Source: Bacillota bacterium | Lineage (GTDB): Bacteria > Bacillota > Clostridia > Tissierellales > Sporanaerobacteraceae | Assembly (NCBI GenBank): GCA_029779375.1 | Contig: JAKPAR010000145.1 | Span: 1 to 11,003, forward strand | DNA: 11,003 nucleotides | Reading direction: 5' to 3' | In this document: positions 1 through 5,983 of the stretch, piece by piece | Layout: each line of letters begins with the position of its first letter | How positions within the stretch are numbered: position 1 is the stretch's first letter | Position numbers and translations under genes: made by a program | The notes under the pieces: model-generated | The model's database searches: none | What the model saw: only the letters and a program-made list of their open reading frames with translations | Told to the model about the DNA's origin: nothing

Positions 1-1
1 T

Positions 2-664
2 GATATAGAGAATAAAGTTGAAATGAATTTTTTAAAGACCCATCTTAAACAAATGGAAAGCTTGTACAATGTGTTGAGAACTCAAAATCATGAACATAAA
101 AGACATATTCAGACCATTCAATCTATGATTTATTTAGATGAGATACAGTCTGCAAAGGAATATATTGATGGTTTAAGCCAAAACTATAGTCGAACAGATG
201 ATATCATATATGTGGGGAATATGGCCTTGACAGCTCTCATAAATGAAAAGAGAAAAGTAGCAGAAATAAACAGTATAGATTTTGGATTTTCCATAAATTG
301 CATCTTAAGTAAACTAAGGATAAGTTCTTGGGATTTATGTAGTGTATTGGGAAATCTCTTGGACAATGCTTTTGAAATTGTCATGAAGAAAAGAGACAAT
401 AGACAAGTAAAGTTAGAAATCAATTATGTATATGACAAATATGTTGTTGAAGTGTCTAACAATGGAGAAAAGATATCTGAAGTAGAAATAGATAAAATAT
501 TTGAGCCAGGATATACCACCAAAGGTTCTGTAGGAAGAGGATATGGATTGTTTTTAACTAAAAGTCTTATAGAAAAGTATGGTGGTACTATAGAGGTATA
601 TTGTCAAGAAAATACTGTTTTTCAAATAATGTTTCCATGTAAAGAAGGTGAAGTAAGTGAATAG
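2..664 (+). CDS. AgrC-like GHKL sensor histidine kinase, 3' part (5' end outside window)
   Basis: This is the cytoplasmic C-terminal half of a peptide-sensing histidine kinase. The frame is open to the window edge, so the membrane sensor domain lies upstream. Numbering from the Met at 23, a linker helix leads to an H-box (RTQNHEHKRH; likely phospho-acceptor His23). An N-box NLLDNAFE (111-118), a G1-like VSNNG (144-148), an F-box FEPGYTTK (160-167) and a G2 box GRGYGL (171-176) follow. An Asn-rich G1 box and an H-box of this shape are usual for the HPK10/AgrC class. The gene ends 8 nt inside agrB, which implies translational coupling. With AgrB, AgrD and a LytTR regulator next door, it most likely detects the AgrD-derived cyclic peptide and phosphorylates the regulator at 1429-2157. 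The family call is firm; the ligand is inferred from context. Confidence 0.9.
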   Translation, partial: DIENKVEMNFLKTHLKQMESLYNVLRTQNHEHKRHIQTIQSMIYLDEIQSAKEYIDGLSQNYSRTDDIIYVGNMALTALINEKRKVAEINSIDFGFSINCILSKLRISSWDLCSVLGNLLDNAFEIVMKKRDNRQVKLEINYVYDKYVVEVSNNGEKISEVEIDKIFEPGYTTKGSVGRGYGLFLTKSLIEKYGGTIEVYCQENTVFQIMFPCKEGEVSE

Positions 665-1289
665 AGATTTTGCTTTAAAAATTTCAACTAAATTAGCTAA
701 AAAACTAGATGGAAGCAAACAAGATGTTGAAATTTGGGCTTATGGCTTGGAAATAATCTTGAACTCCGTTATCAAATTTTTAATTATAGCTGTATTGTCT
801 GTTTTTTTAGGAATTTTTCAATATACTATGTTTTGTATTATAGCTTTTGCCTTTTTTCGTCATTTTGGTGGAGGGGTACATTTTAGTACTTATTTGCGAT
901 GTTTAAGTTTTGGAGTTGTAAATTTTTTGATTTCAGGGGAAATAGCTTCTTTAGACAAAGTTTTAATTGTTCATGAGATACTTTTTTATATAACATTGGC
1001 TTTAGGAGTGGCAGCTATTCTTAAATGGATTCCTGCTGATACCAAGAAAAAACCTATAAAAGAAAAAGAGAAAATAAAAAAGCAAAAAATTAAAACTACT
1101 GTTGTTTTAATATCTTGGCTAATACTTATAATATTTTTGGACAAGCACGGGAAAGACACCTATATTCCAGCTATTACATTGGGAGCCTTTGAGAGCCTTT
1201 TATTTATGACTCCTTTTGGATACTGGACGATAAATGAAATAGACAATTTTTTAAATAAAATATTTATAAAAACTGAGGAGGTGAAATAA
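657..1289 (+). CDS. agrB: AgrB-type membrane peptidase processing the quorum-sensing propeptide
   Basis: AgrB is an integral-membrane cysteine endopeptidase that removes the C-terminal tail of AgrD and closes the ring of the autoinducing peptide. The family signature is clear: FRHFGGGVHF followed by Cys, giving His75 and Cys82 with the seven-residue spacing of the known catalytic His/Cys pair. The 210 residues match the family size, and there are several hydrophobic segments (about 35-66, 83-95, 105-122, 146-161, 171-188). A Lys-rich cytoplasmic stretch lies near 126-145. The start is GTG at 657, 6 nt after AAGGTG and overlapping the kinase gene by 8 nt. agrD begins on the base after the stop codon, as expected for a processing enzyme and its substrate. 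Confidence 0.95.
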   Translation: MNRDFALKISTKLAKKLDGSKQDVEIWAYGLEIILNSVIKFLIIAVLSVFLGIFQYTMFCIIAFAFFRHFGGGVHFSTYLRCLSFGVVNFLISGEIASLDKVLIVHEILFYITLALGVAAILKWIPADTKKKPIKEKEKIKKQKIKTTVVLISWLILIIFLDKHGKDTYIPAITLGAFESLLFMTPFGYWTINEIDNFLNKIFIKTEEVK

Positions 1290-1412
1290 ATGATTAAAGG
1301 TATTCTTTCTATTTTCGCATCAATATTAGGGATAGTTGCTTCTACAGGAGCTAATGCTGCTAGCGTGTTTATTTTTTATGAACCAGATGTGCCTAATTGT
1401 CTAAAGAAGTAG
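1290..1412 (+). CDS. agrD: AgrD-like autoinducer propeptide (40 aa) with Ser at the ring-forming position
   Basis: This 40-residue ORF starts at the base after the agrB stop and has a near-perfect Shine-Dalgarno, GAGGAGGTG (1275-1283), 6 nt before the ATG. The layout is that of AgrD: an N-terminal hydrophobic/amphipathic leader (residues 1-20), a small-residue GANAA segment (20-24), the core SVFIF (25-29), and a Pro/acidic tail YEPDVPNCLKK (30-40). The core and tail line up without gaps with clostridial precursors of the form CxWFTxQPEEPKSL. At the ring-forming position this protein has Ser25 (agc, 1362-1364) in place of Cys, so the mature signal would be a lactone. Cys37 lies in the discarded tail and cannot be the ring residue by this alignment. 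Identity as AgrD is strong from position and layout; the exact processed ends are inferred. Confidence 0.9.
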   Translation: MIKGILSIFASILGIVASTGANAASVFIFYEPDVPNCLKK

Positions 1413-1428
1413 GAGTGGATGATTTTTA

Positions 1429-2157
1429 ATGAAATTTCTTGTTTTAGAAGACGAGGTCTATACTCGAAAATTTATCAAAAAAATCATACTGGAAAATTCT
1501 ACTGAATCTGAAGTATTTGATACATCAAATAGTAGAGATGCTGTAGATATAGTTATAGCTCAAAATCCACAAATAGCTATTCTTGATATGGAACTTGAAG
1601 GCGATGATTTAAATGGTTTGGAAGTAGGTAGAATGATTCAAAAGATTAGTCCTGAAACAAAAATGGTTTTTGTCACTGGACATTCTAAGTATGCAGTATC
1701 TGCTTTTGAAGTACATCCTTATGACTATATTTTGAAACCTATAAATGTCAAGAGACTTATAGAAACCATAGTGACTTTAACTAGAAACCTAGAAAAAAAT
1801 TTCATGGATGGGAAAAGAGGTATTGAGAAAATTGTAGTCAAAAATGGCCATGAGATGCTTTTTGTACCAGTAGATGATATATCATATATAGAAAAGGCTA
1901 ATAGAAAGACTTTTATACATGATGGGAAAAATTTTTATTCTGTTCAAGATACTTTGCAGGAATTGGAGAAAAAATTAGGAAATAATTTTTTGCGAGTTCA
2001 CAAGTCTTATATTGTAAATAAAGACAAAATAGATAAAATAAAAGAGGTTGGGGAAAGAACATATGAAATTAAGTTTTTAAATAGTCATAAGGTAGCATAC
2101 ATGAGCAGAACAGGATATGGGAAATTTAAAGAAGAGTTAAAAAAATGGATATTGTAA
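1429..2157 (+). CDS. AgrA-like LytTR-family response regulator
   Basis: This is a two-component transcription factor of 242 residues. The receiver domain (1-about 120) shows the acidic pocket E7/D8/E9, phospho-acceptor Asp53 in ILDME, Thr83 in FVTGH and Lys103 in LKP. The LytTR DNA-binding domain (about 133-238) carries the diagnostic FLRVHKSYIVNKDKI. The start ATG at 1429 follows AGGAG overlapping the agrD stop (1411-1415); the spacing of about 13 nt is long, although AGTGGAT lies closer. It closes the kinase-agrB-agrD-regulator locus and is followed by a strong terminator. It is the expected partner of the upstream kinase and would bind LytTR direct-repeat boxes, candidates for which lie at about 2237-2303. 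The symbol agrA would be reasonable but rests on context. Confidence 0.93.
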   Translation: MKFLVLEDEVYTRKFIKKIILENSTESEVFDTSNSRDAVDIVIAQNPQIAILDMELEGDDLNGLEVGRMIQKISPETKMVFVTGHSKYAVSAFEVHPYDYILKPINVKRLIETIVTLTRNLEKNFMDGKRGIEKIVVKNGHEMLFVPVDDISYIEKANRKTFIHDGKNFYSVQDTLQELEKKLGNNFLRVHKSYIVNKDKIDKIKEVGERTYEIKFLNSHKVAYMSRTGYGKFKEELKKWIL

Positions 2158-2191
2158 AAAAATAGTACGCCAATATTGGCGTACTATTTTT
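2158..2191 (+). terminator. Perfect 34-nt palindromic terminator after the agr-like locus
   Basis: The segment is an exact inverted repeat: AAAAATAGTACGCCAAT is followed by its reverse complement, ending in five T. As RNA it forms a stem of at least 14 bp with a small AU loop and a 3' U-tract. It starts at the regulator's stop codon and should end the agr transcript. The 5' A-run makes it symmetrical, so it could also act on transcripts from the other strand. Confidence 0.93.
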
Positions 2192-2236
2192 GTGCCTAAT
2201 TTTACATGAAAGGTGGCTGGTTAAACATGAAAATAG

Positions 2237-2269
2237 GACAGTTGTGAAAAGCTGGAGGGTTTTTAATAT
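2237..2269 (+). promoter_or_regulatory. Candidate promoter with LytTR/VirR-like half-site
   Basis: A possible -35 TTGTGA (2242-2247) and -10 TAATAT (2264-2269) are separated by 16 nt, upstream of the small ORF at 2325. The -35 overlaps GACAGTTGTGAAA (2237-2249), which contains the CAGTTNT core of VirR/AgrA-type LytTR boxes. A second matching box at the canonical spacing is not evident. Both promoter and operator are tentative. Confidence 0.3.
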
Positions 2270-2281
2270 TTTTATAGAAAA

Positions 2282-2302
2282 TTAAAGTTAAGTTAAAGTT
2301 AA
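2282..2302 (+). repeat. Short 11-bp direct repeat, possible LytTR-type binding boxes
   Basis: AAAGTTAAG (2284-2292) and AAAGTTAAA (2295-2303) form a direct repeat with an 11-bp period, one DNA helical turn. The first copy fits the loose AgrA consensus (A/T)(A/C)(C/A)GTTN(A/G)(G/T). Staphylococcal boxes are usually about 21-22 bp apart, so the spacing differs. The stretch is AT-rich and chance cannot be excluded. Confidence 0.3.
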
Positions 2303-2324
2303 ATTGCTGAAGGAGTGTGTGTTT

Positions 2325-2483
2325 ATGGGTCTTATAAAAAATGAATTAAAGGATCTTTGTATTATAGTCATATTCATGCTGGATTCCTTGAAAAAGGAAG
2401 GCCTCATAAGCGAAGAAGAATATATAAAAAATACTAAAGTAAAAGAAGAATTTTTGGAAAACTTTTCTGAAAGAGTGATTTAA
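2325..2483 (+). CDS. Small uncharacterised protein (52 aa), SHOCT-like
   Basis: This small ORF starts at ATG 2325, 9 nt after a good Shine-Dalgarno AAGGAG (2310-2315), and ends at TAA 2481-2483. The 52-residue product has a hydrophobic patch LCIIVIFML (11-19), then DSLKKEGLISEEEY (20-33) and a charged helical end. The middle part resembles the SHOCT pattern (L..Lk..GlIteeEy..kK), a short helical module often found at protein C-termini but also alone. It is not long enough to be a membrane protein with confidence. It lies between the agr-like locus and the DUF1002 gene and may be transcribed separately from both. No specific function can be given. The good ribosome binding site and amphipathic, non-random composition argue that it is real. 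Confidence 0.65.
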   Translation: MGLIKNELKDLCIIVIFMLDSLKKEGLISEEEYIKNTKVKEEFLENFSERVI

Positions 2484-2533
2484 AGCGATTTTGCTCTTGT
2501 AAAATTTGTAATAATAAGTTATTCTATGATATA

Positions 2534-2542
2534 TGGTATTAT
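2534..2542 (+). promoter_or_regulatory. Candidate extended -10 promoter for the DUF1002 gene
   Basis: TGGTATTAT matches an extended -10 element (TGn plus TATTAT at 2537-2542). No good -35 hexamer stands at 17 nt, which extended -10 promoters tolerate. Initiation near 2549 would give a leader of under 20 nt containing GAGGTGAT (2555-2562). This is tentative. Confidence 0.35.
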
Positions 2543-2565
2543 AAAAACAAATTCGAGGTGATATC

Positions 2566-3426
2566 ATGTTTGAAAGAATAACTTCTATTTTAATGGTGTT
2601 TATTTTATTGTTTTCTAGTTTTGCAATTGCAGATGGAGTATCTACTACAGATAGAGTTGTAAGTATAGGTAAAAACTTGACAGACTCTCAAAAAAATCAG
2701 ATATTAAGTTATTTTGGTGTGGATAAAGATATAGAAATAGTAGAAGTGACCAATGAAGAAGAAAGACAGTATTTAGGGAAATATATAGATGCTAAACTTT
2801 TAGGGACTAGAGCTTTATCATGTGCTTATGTAGAAAAATTAAATGAAGGAGAAGGTATAACTGTAGAAACTCACAATATAACTTGGGTTACAGAAGATAT
2901 GTATAAAAATGCCTTGATTACTGCAGGAATAAAAGATGCAAAGGTAATTGTCGCAAGTCCTGTGAAAGTTTCAGGAACTGCTGCTCTTACAGGAATCATG
3001 AAGGCTTTTGAAGATATTACGGGAGAAAGTTTAACCAAAAAAGAAAAAGAAGTTGCTAGTGAAGAAATAGCTAAAACTGCAATGCTTGGAAATGAAATAG
3101 GTCAAGAAAAGGCTAGCGAATTGATTGAAAACATAAAAATAAATGTGGTTGCAAACAATATAAGAAGCAAGAAAGATATAAGAAGAGCAGTACAGGCAGC
3201 AGCAAAAGAATTGGGTGTAGAATTGACAGATGAACAGACAGATGAAGTTGTTGCTCTCATGAAGAGAATTGCAAAATTAAATTTAGATTTAAATGATATA
3301 AGAACTCAACTTAAAGATATATCAGGGAAAATAGATAAGATTTCAAAGCAGAATGAAGAAATAAAGTCTTTATTGAATAGGATTATTGACTATTTTGGAC
3401 AACTTTTTAGTAAGCTTTTTGGATAA
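2566..3426 (+). CDS. Secreted DUF1002 (YpuA-family) protein
   Basis: This is a 286-residue exported protein of unknown function. An N-terminal signal peptide is visible: a short charged start, hydrophobic core ILMVFILLFSSFA (8-20), and an A-I-A site for cleavage after residue 22. The DUF1002 region follows (about 33-210), with the family hallmarks NLTDSQKNQIL (37-47), GTRALSCAYVEKL (80-92), THNITWVTEDMYKNALITAG (102-121) and SPVKVSGTAALTGI (131-144). The C-terminal part (about 240-280) is predicted coiled coil, with regularly spaced hydrophobic residues in a Lys/Asp/Glu-rich segment. There is no transmembrane anchor at the C-terminus. The start ATG lies 3 nt after GAGGTGAT. B. subtilis YpuA is the best-known relative and has no assigned function. 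Its position after an agr-like locus is suggestive only. Confidence 0.88.
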   Translation: MFERITSILMVFILLFSSFAIADGVSTTDRVVSIGKNLTDSQKNQILSYFGVDKDIEIVEVTNEEERQYLGKYIDAKLLGTRALSCAYVEKLNEGEGITVETHNITWVTEDMYKNALITAGIKDAKVIVASPVKVSGTAALTGIMKAFEDITGESLTKKEKEVASEEIAKTAMLGNEIGQEKASELIENIKINVVANNIRSKKDIRRAVQAAAKELGVELTDEQTDEVVALMKRIAKLNLDLNDIRTQLKDISGKIDKISKQNEEIKSLLNRIIDYFGQLFSKLFG

Positions 3427-3442
3427 TGAGAGTTCTTATTTC

Positions 3443-3471
3443 TTGATGCTCATATATAGGTAGTATATAAT
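3443..3471 (+). promoter_or_regulatory. Sigma-A-type promoter for gltX
   Basis: TTGATG (3443-3448) and a perfect TATAAT (3466-3471) are separated by 17 nt. Initiation near 3478 would leave a short leader with AGGAGGTG (3489-3496). The gene therefore has its own promoter, and no terminator is visible between the DUF1002 gene and this site. Confidence 0.8.
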
Positions 3472-3503
3472 AGATTGGTAGACTATTTAGGAGGTGCTAT
3501 AAA

Positions 3504-4991
3504 TTGGATGATGTAAGAGTTAGATTTGCGCCAAGTCCAACTGGATATTTACATATTGGCGGGCTTAGGACTGCACTATATAATTATTTATTTGCAAAAC
3601 ATAACAATGGAAAATTTATATTGAGAATAGAAGATACAGATAGAACTAGGTTTGTAGAGGGAGCTATAGAAAATTTAGTCAATTCTCTAAAATGGGCTGG
3701 AATAGAGATAGATGAAGGCGTAACTCTTGATGAGAATGGACAAATTACACAAGTAGGAGAATATGGTCCATATATCCAATCTGAAAGATTAGATATTTAT
3801 AGAAAATATATAGATGAACTCATTGAAAGAGGATATGCATATTATTGTTTTTGTACTAAAGAGAGATTAGATAAAATAAGAGAAGAACAAAAAATAAAAG
3901 GGCTTGTGCCTAAGTATGATGGTTTTTGTAGAAATATCTCAATTGAAGAAGCAAAAAAGAGAATTGCCGATGGAGAAGAATATGTAGTAAGGCTAAAATT
4001 GCCTCAAAATGTGGATATCAAATTTCATGATATTGTGAGAGGGGATATAGTTATAAATACAAATGACTTAGATGATCAAGTTCTTTTAAAATCCGATGGT
4101 TTTCCCACATATCATTTAGCTGTAGTTGTAGATGATCATCTTATGAATATAACTCATGTAGTTAGAGGTGAAGAATGGTTGCCATCAGCACCAAAGCATG
4201 TATTTTTATATCAAGCTTTTGGCTGGGAGGCTCCAGAATATGTCCATCTTCCAACTGTATTAAATAAAGATAGGAAAAAATTAAGTAAAAGGCAAGGAGA
4301 TGTCTCTGTAGAAGACTTTAGAGCTAGTGGCTATCTTCCAGAAGGATTAGTTAATTATCTTGCTCTTGTAGGATGGAGCCCAGAAGGAAATGAAGAAATT
4401 CTTTCTATGGATGAGTTGATAAATGAATTTTCCTTTGAAAGAGTTTCAAAAACTGGAGGAATTTTTGATAAAGATAAACTAAATTGGGTAAATAGTCATT
4501 ATATAAGAAGTTCAAGTTCTGAAAGGATTACGGATTTAGCTATACCTTATTTAAAAGAAGCTAATTATATAACGGATGAAGATGTATTTAAAAGATATGA
4601 TTGGATAAAGGCAATGGTTGTTACTGTACAGGAAAGTTTATCTACAGTAAAAGAAATTGTGGATAAGGTAGAGATTTTCTTTAAAGATAAGGTAGAACTT
4701 GAAAGTGACGAAGTTTTAGAAGTTCTTAAAGGTGAACAAGTTCCTACTTTGTTTGAAGCTATAAGAGAGGAATTAGGAGAAATTGAAGAATTAGATGAAG
4801 AATTTTGTAGTGGGTTCATGAAGAAAATACAAAAAAAGACAGGAATAAAAGGAAAGAATTTATATATGCCTGTGAGAGCAGCTCTTACTGGAAATCTTCA
4901 TGGGCCAGAGCTTGTAAATATTTTATATGTTTTGGGCAAACAAAATATATTAAAACGCATAGAATATGTAGAAAATAATTATTTAAAATAG
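3504..4991 (+). CDS. gltX: Glutamyl-tRNA synthetase
   Basis: This is a class I aminoacyl-tRNA synthetase that attaches glutamate to tRNA-Glu in the cytoplasm. In many Firmicutes it also mischarges tRNA-Gln, which GatCAB then amidates; the sequence alone does not settle that here. The ATP-binding HIGH-type motif is HIGG (17-20) within [14 protein letters not shown], and the KMSKS-type motif is KLSKR (259-263). A zinc-site pattern Cys115-x-Cys117-x24-Cys142 is present. The glutamate-binding RIEDTDRTR is at 41-49. The anticodon-binding helical domain fills the rest up to residue 495, a normal length. The start is TTG at 3504, 7 nt after AGGAGGTG; no in-frame ATG lies closer, and starting later would remove the conserved [11 protein letters not shown]. 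Confidence 0.97.
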   Translation: MDDVRVRFAPSPTGYLHIGGLRTALYNYLFAKHNNGKFILRIEDTDRTRFVEGAIENLVNSLKWAGIEIDEGVTLDENGQITQVGEYGPYIQSERLDIYRKYIDELIERGYAYYCFCTKERLDKIREEQKIKGLVPKYDGFCRNISIEEAKKRIADGEEYVVRLKLPQNVDIKFHDIVRGDIVINTNDLDDQVLLKSDGFPTYHLAVVVDDHLMNITHVVRGEEWLPSAPKHVFLYQAFGWEAPEYVHLPTVLNKDRKKLSKRQGDVSVEDFRASGYLPEGLVNYLALVGWSPEGNEEILSMDELINEFSFERVSKTGGIFDKDKLNWVNSHYIRSSSSERITDLAIPYLKEANYITDEDVFKRYDWIKAMVVTVQESLSTVKEIVDKVEIFFKDKVELESDEVLEVLKGEQVPTLFEAIREELGEIEELDEEFCSGFMKKIQKKTGIKGKNLYMPVRAALTGNLHGPELVNILYVLGKQNILKRIEYVENNYLK

Positions 4992-4994
4992 GTC

Positions 4995-5023
4995 TTGAAT
5001 ATTTAGATTAAATAATGTAATAT
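4995..5023 (+). promoter_or_regulatory. Promoter of the T-box/cysE operon
   Basis: TTGAAT (4995-5000) and TAATAT (5018-5023) have a 17-nt spacer, just after the gltX stop. Initiation near 5030 fits the start of the T-box leader. Confidence 0.6.
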
Positions 5024-5039
5024 ATTCTTTAACAATCTG

Positions 5040-5279
5040 ATATAAAAAAGTTATGAAAAGGAAAAGTAGATTTAATATACTCACAGAGAGAGGTTTTTAC
5101 CTAGCTGAGAGAAACCTCGGGTTCTTATTAAGTTGAAGTGCACCTTTGAACTATGTGCTTGAAATTCTAGTAAAGCATATCGGTAGACACCGTTATTGTC
5201 TTTGAGTTGGGAATATTTTTCCAATCAGAGTGGAACCGCGAATTAAATCGTCTCTGTTTTTTGAGACGATTTTTTATTT
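5040..5279 (+). promoter_or_regulatory. Cysteine-specific T-box riboswitch leader
   Basis: This leader RNA senses uncharged tRNA-Cys and controls read-through into cysE and its downstream genes. Stem I features are visible: the GGAAAAGTAGA region (5059-5069), AGAGAGAGG, and the distal ACCTAGCTGAGAGAAACC block. The specifier codon UGC (5139-5141) sits in GAAGTGCACCTTTGA, the usual context of a specifier followed by ACC. The T-box core TGGAACCGCG is at 5231-5240. In the TGGN bulge, N is A, complementary to the U73 discriminator of tRNA-Cys, an independent sign of Cys specificity. The antiterminator can pair CAGAG (5226-5230) with CTCTG (5252-5256), overlapping the terminator stem and making the two forms exclusive. 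Uncharged tRNA-Cys should favour expression. Confidence 0.95.
5245..5279 (+). terminator. T-box leader intrinsic terminator
   Basis: AAATCGTCTC (5245-5254) pairs with GAGACGATTT (5263-5272) over an 8-nt T-rich loop, followed by a T-run. It competes with the antiterminator for the CTC at 5252-5254 and is the off-state of the riboswitch. Confidence 0.93.
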
Positions 5280-5305
5280 TTAATTTTTATGAGGAGGTTA
5301 GGAAG

Positions 5306-5854
5306 ATGTTGGATACTATAAAAGAAGATTTAAAAGCCATAAGAGAAAGAGATCCAGCTGTAAAAAGTTGGGTTGAGGCGGTTCTTTGTTATCCAGGATT
5401 TCATGCTCTATTCTTTTATAGAATTGCTCATTTTTTTTATAGAATAAGATTCTACTTGCTAGCAAGAATGATCTCCAATATTGGTAGATTTTTTACGGGT
5501 ATAGAAATACATCCTGGAGCCAAAATTGGAAAGGGTATTTTTATAGATCATGGTATGGGAGTTGTAATTGGAGAAACTACTGAAATTGGAGATTATGTAA
5601 CTATATATCAAGGAGCCACATTGGGTGGAACAGGGAAAGAAAAAGGCAAGAGACATCCAACTATTGGAAACAATGTAGTTATAAGCTCTGGAGCCAAAGT
5701 ATTGGGGCCATTTACTGTAGGAGACAATTCTAAAATAGGAGCGGGGTCTGTGGTATTGAAAGAAGTGCCATCAGATTGTACTGTAGTAGGATTACCTGGT
5801 AGAATTGTTGTAAAGGATAATAAAAAGATTAAATGTGTAAATAAAAGGGAATAA
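5306..5854 (+). CDS. cysE: Serine O-acetyltransferase, truncated at the C-terminus by an in-frame stop
   Basis: CysE makes O-acetylserine from serine and acetyl-CoA, the first step of cysteine synthesis. The left-handed parallel beta-helix of hexapeptide repeats runs from about residue 66 to 165. Catalytic His82 lies in [17 protein letters not shown] and His117 in [15 protein letters not shown], and the entry is of the short Gram-positive type ([11 protein letters not shown] at 65-75). The start ATG at 5306 is 8 nt after GAGGAGG (5291-5297); starting further upstream would place coding sequence inside the T-box terminator. The product is 182 residues, shorter than the roughly 217 of B. subtilis CysE. 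The missing segment is the conserved LPDPV tail, found in the same frame after the TAA. The catalytic core is intact, so activity is likely. Confidence 0.93.
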   Translation: MLDTIKEDLKAIRERDPAVKSWVEAVLCYPGFHALFFYRIAHFFYRIRFYLLARMISNIGRFFTGIEIHPGAKIGKGIFIDHGMGVVIGETTEIGDYVTIYQGATLGGTGKEKGKRHPTIGNNVVISSGAKVLGPFTVGDNSKIGAGSVVLKEVPSDCTVVGLPGRIVVKDNKKIKCVNKRE

Positions 5855-5983
5855 ATTGATATTGACCAAGTTAGACTTCCAGATCCAGTATTTCAAGAAA
5901 TTGAATGCATGAAAAAACGAATAGCTGATTTGGAAGATTATATTTATAAGATGGAAGGAGATGCTAAACATGATATTGTATAA
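5855..5983 (+). pseudogene. Detached C-terminal tail of cysE (in-frame continuation after TAA)
   Basis: The cysE reading frame continues past its TAA (5852-5854) for 42 sense codons to a second TAA (5981-5983). The predicted peptide has IDIDQVRLPDPVFQEIE followed by a heptad-like KKRIADLEDYIYKME. This matches the usual end of Gram-positive CysE, a LPDPV motif then a short coiled coil. It has no convincing start: the in-frame ATG at 5909 has no Shine-Dalgarno. The end overlaps the cysS ATG by 14 nt, as adjoining operon genes often do. The segment is most likely translated only if the stop is suppressed, or is a decaying remnant, or reflects a base-call error. Confidence 0.8.

Noticed and set aside
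2206..2247. 13-residue mini-ORF after the agr terminator
   Set aside because: No clear Shine-Dalgarno before its ATG, no recognisable pattern, and it overlaps the candidate -35 region.
2346..2567. Reverse-strand 73-codon ORF over the small gene
   Set aside because: Phe/Tyr-rich low-complexity translation, no ribosome binding site seen, antisense to a better supported small ORF.
4565..4819. Reverse-strand Ser-rich ORF within gltX
   Set aside because: Shadow of the Glu/Leu-rich gltX codons; no signals of its own.
5207..5305. Upstream extension of cysE from a start at 5207
   Set aside because: It would be coded by the T-box antiterminator/terminator region; the ATG at 5306 has GAGGAGG at correct spacing and gives a normal CysE N-terminus.
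5961..5969. cysS start at ATG 5961
   Set aside because: It touches the Shine-Dalgarno AAGGAG (5955-5960); ATG 5970 has 9-nt spacing and matches the usual CysRS N-terminus.
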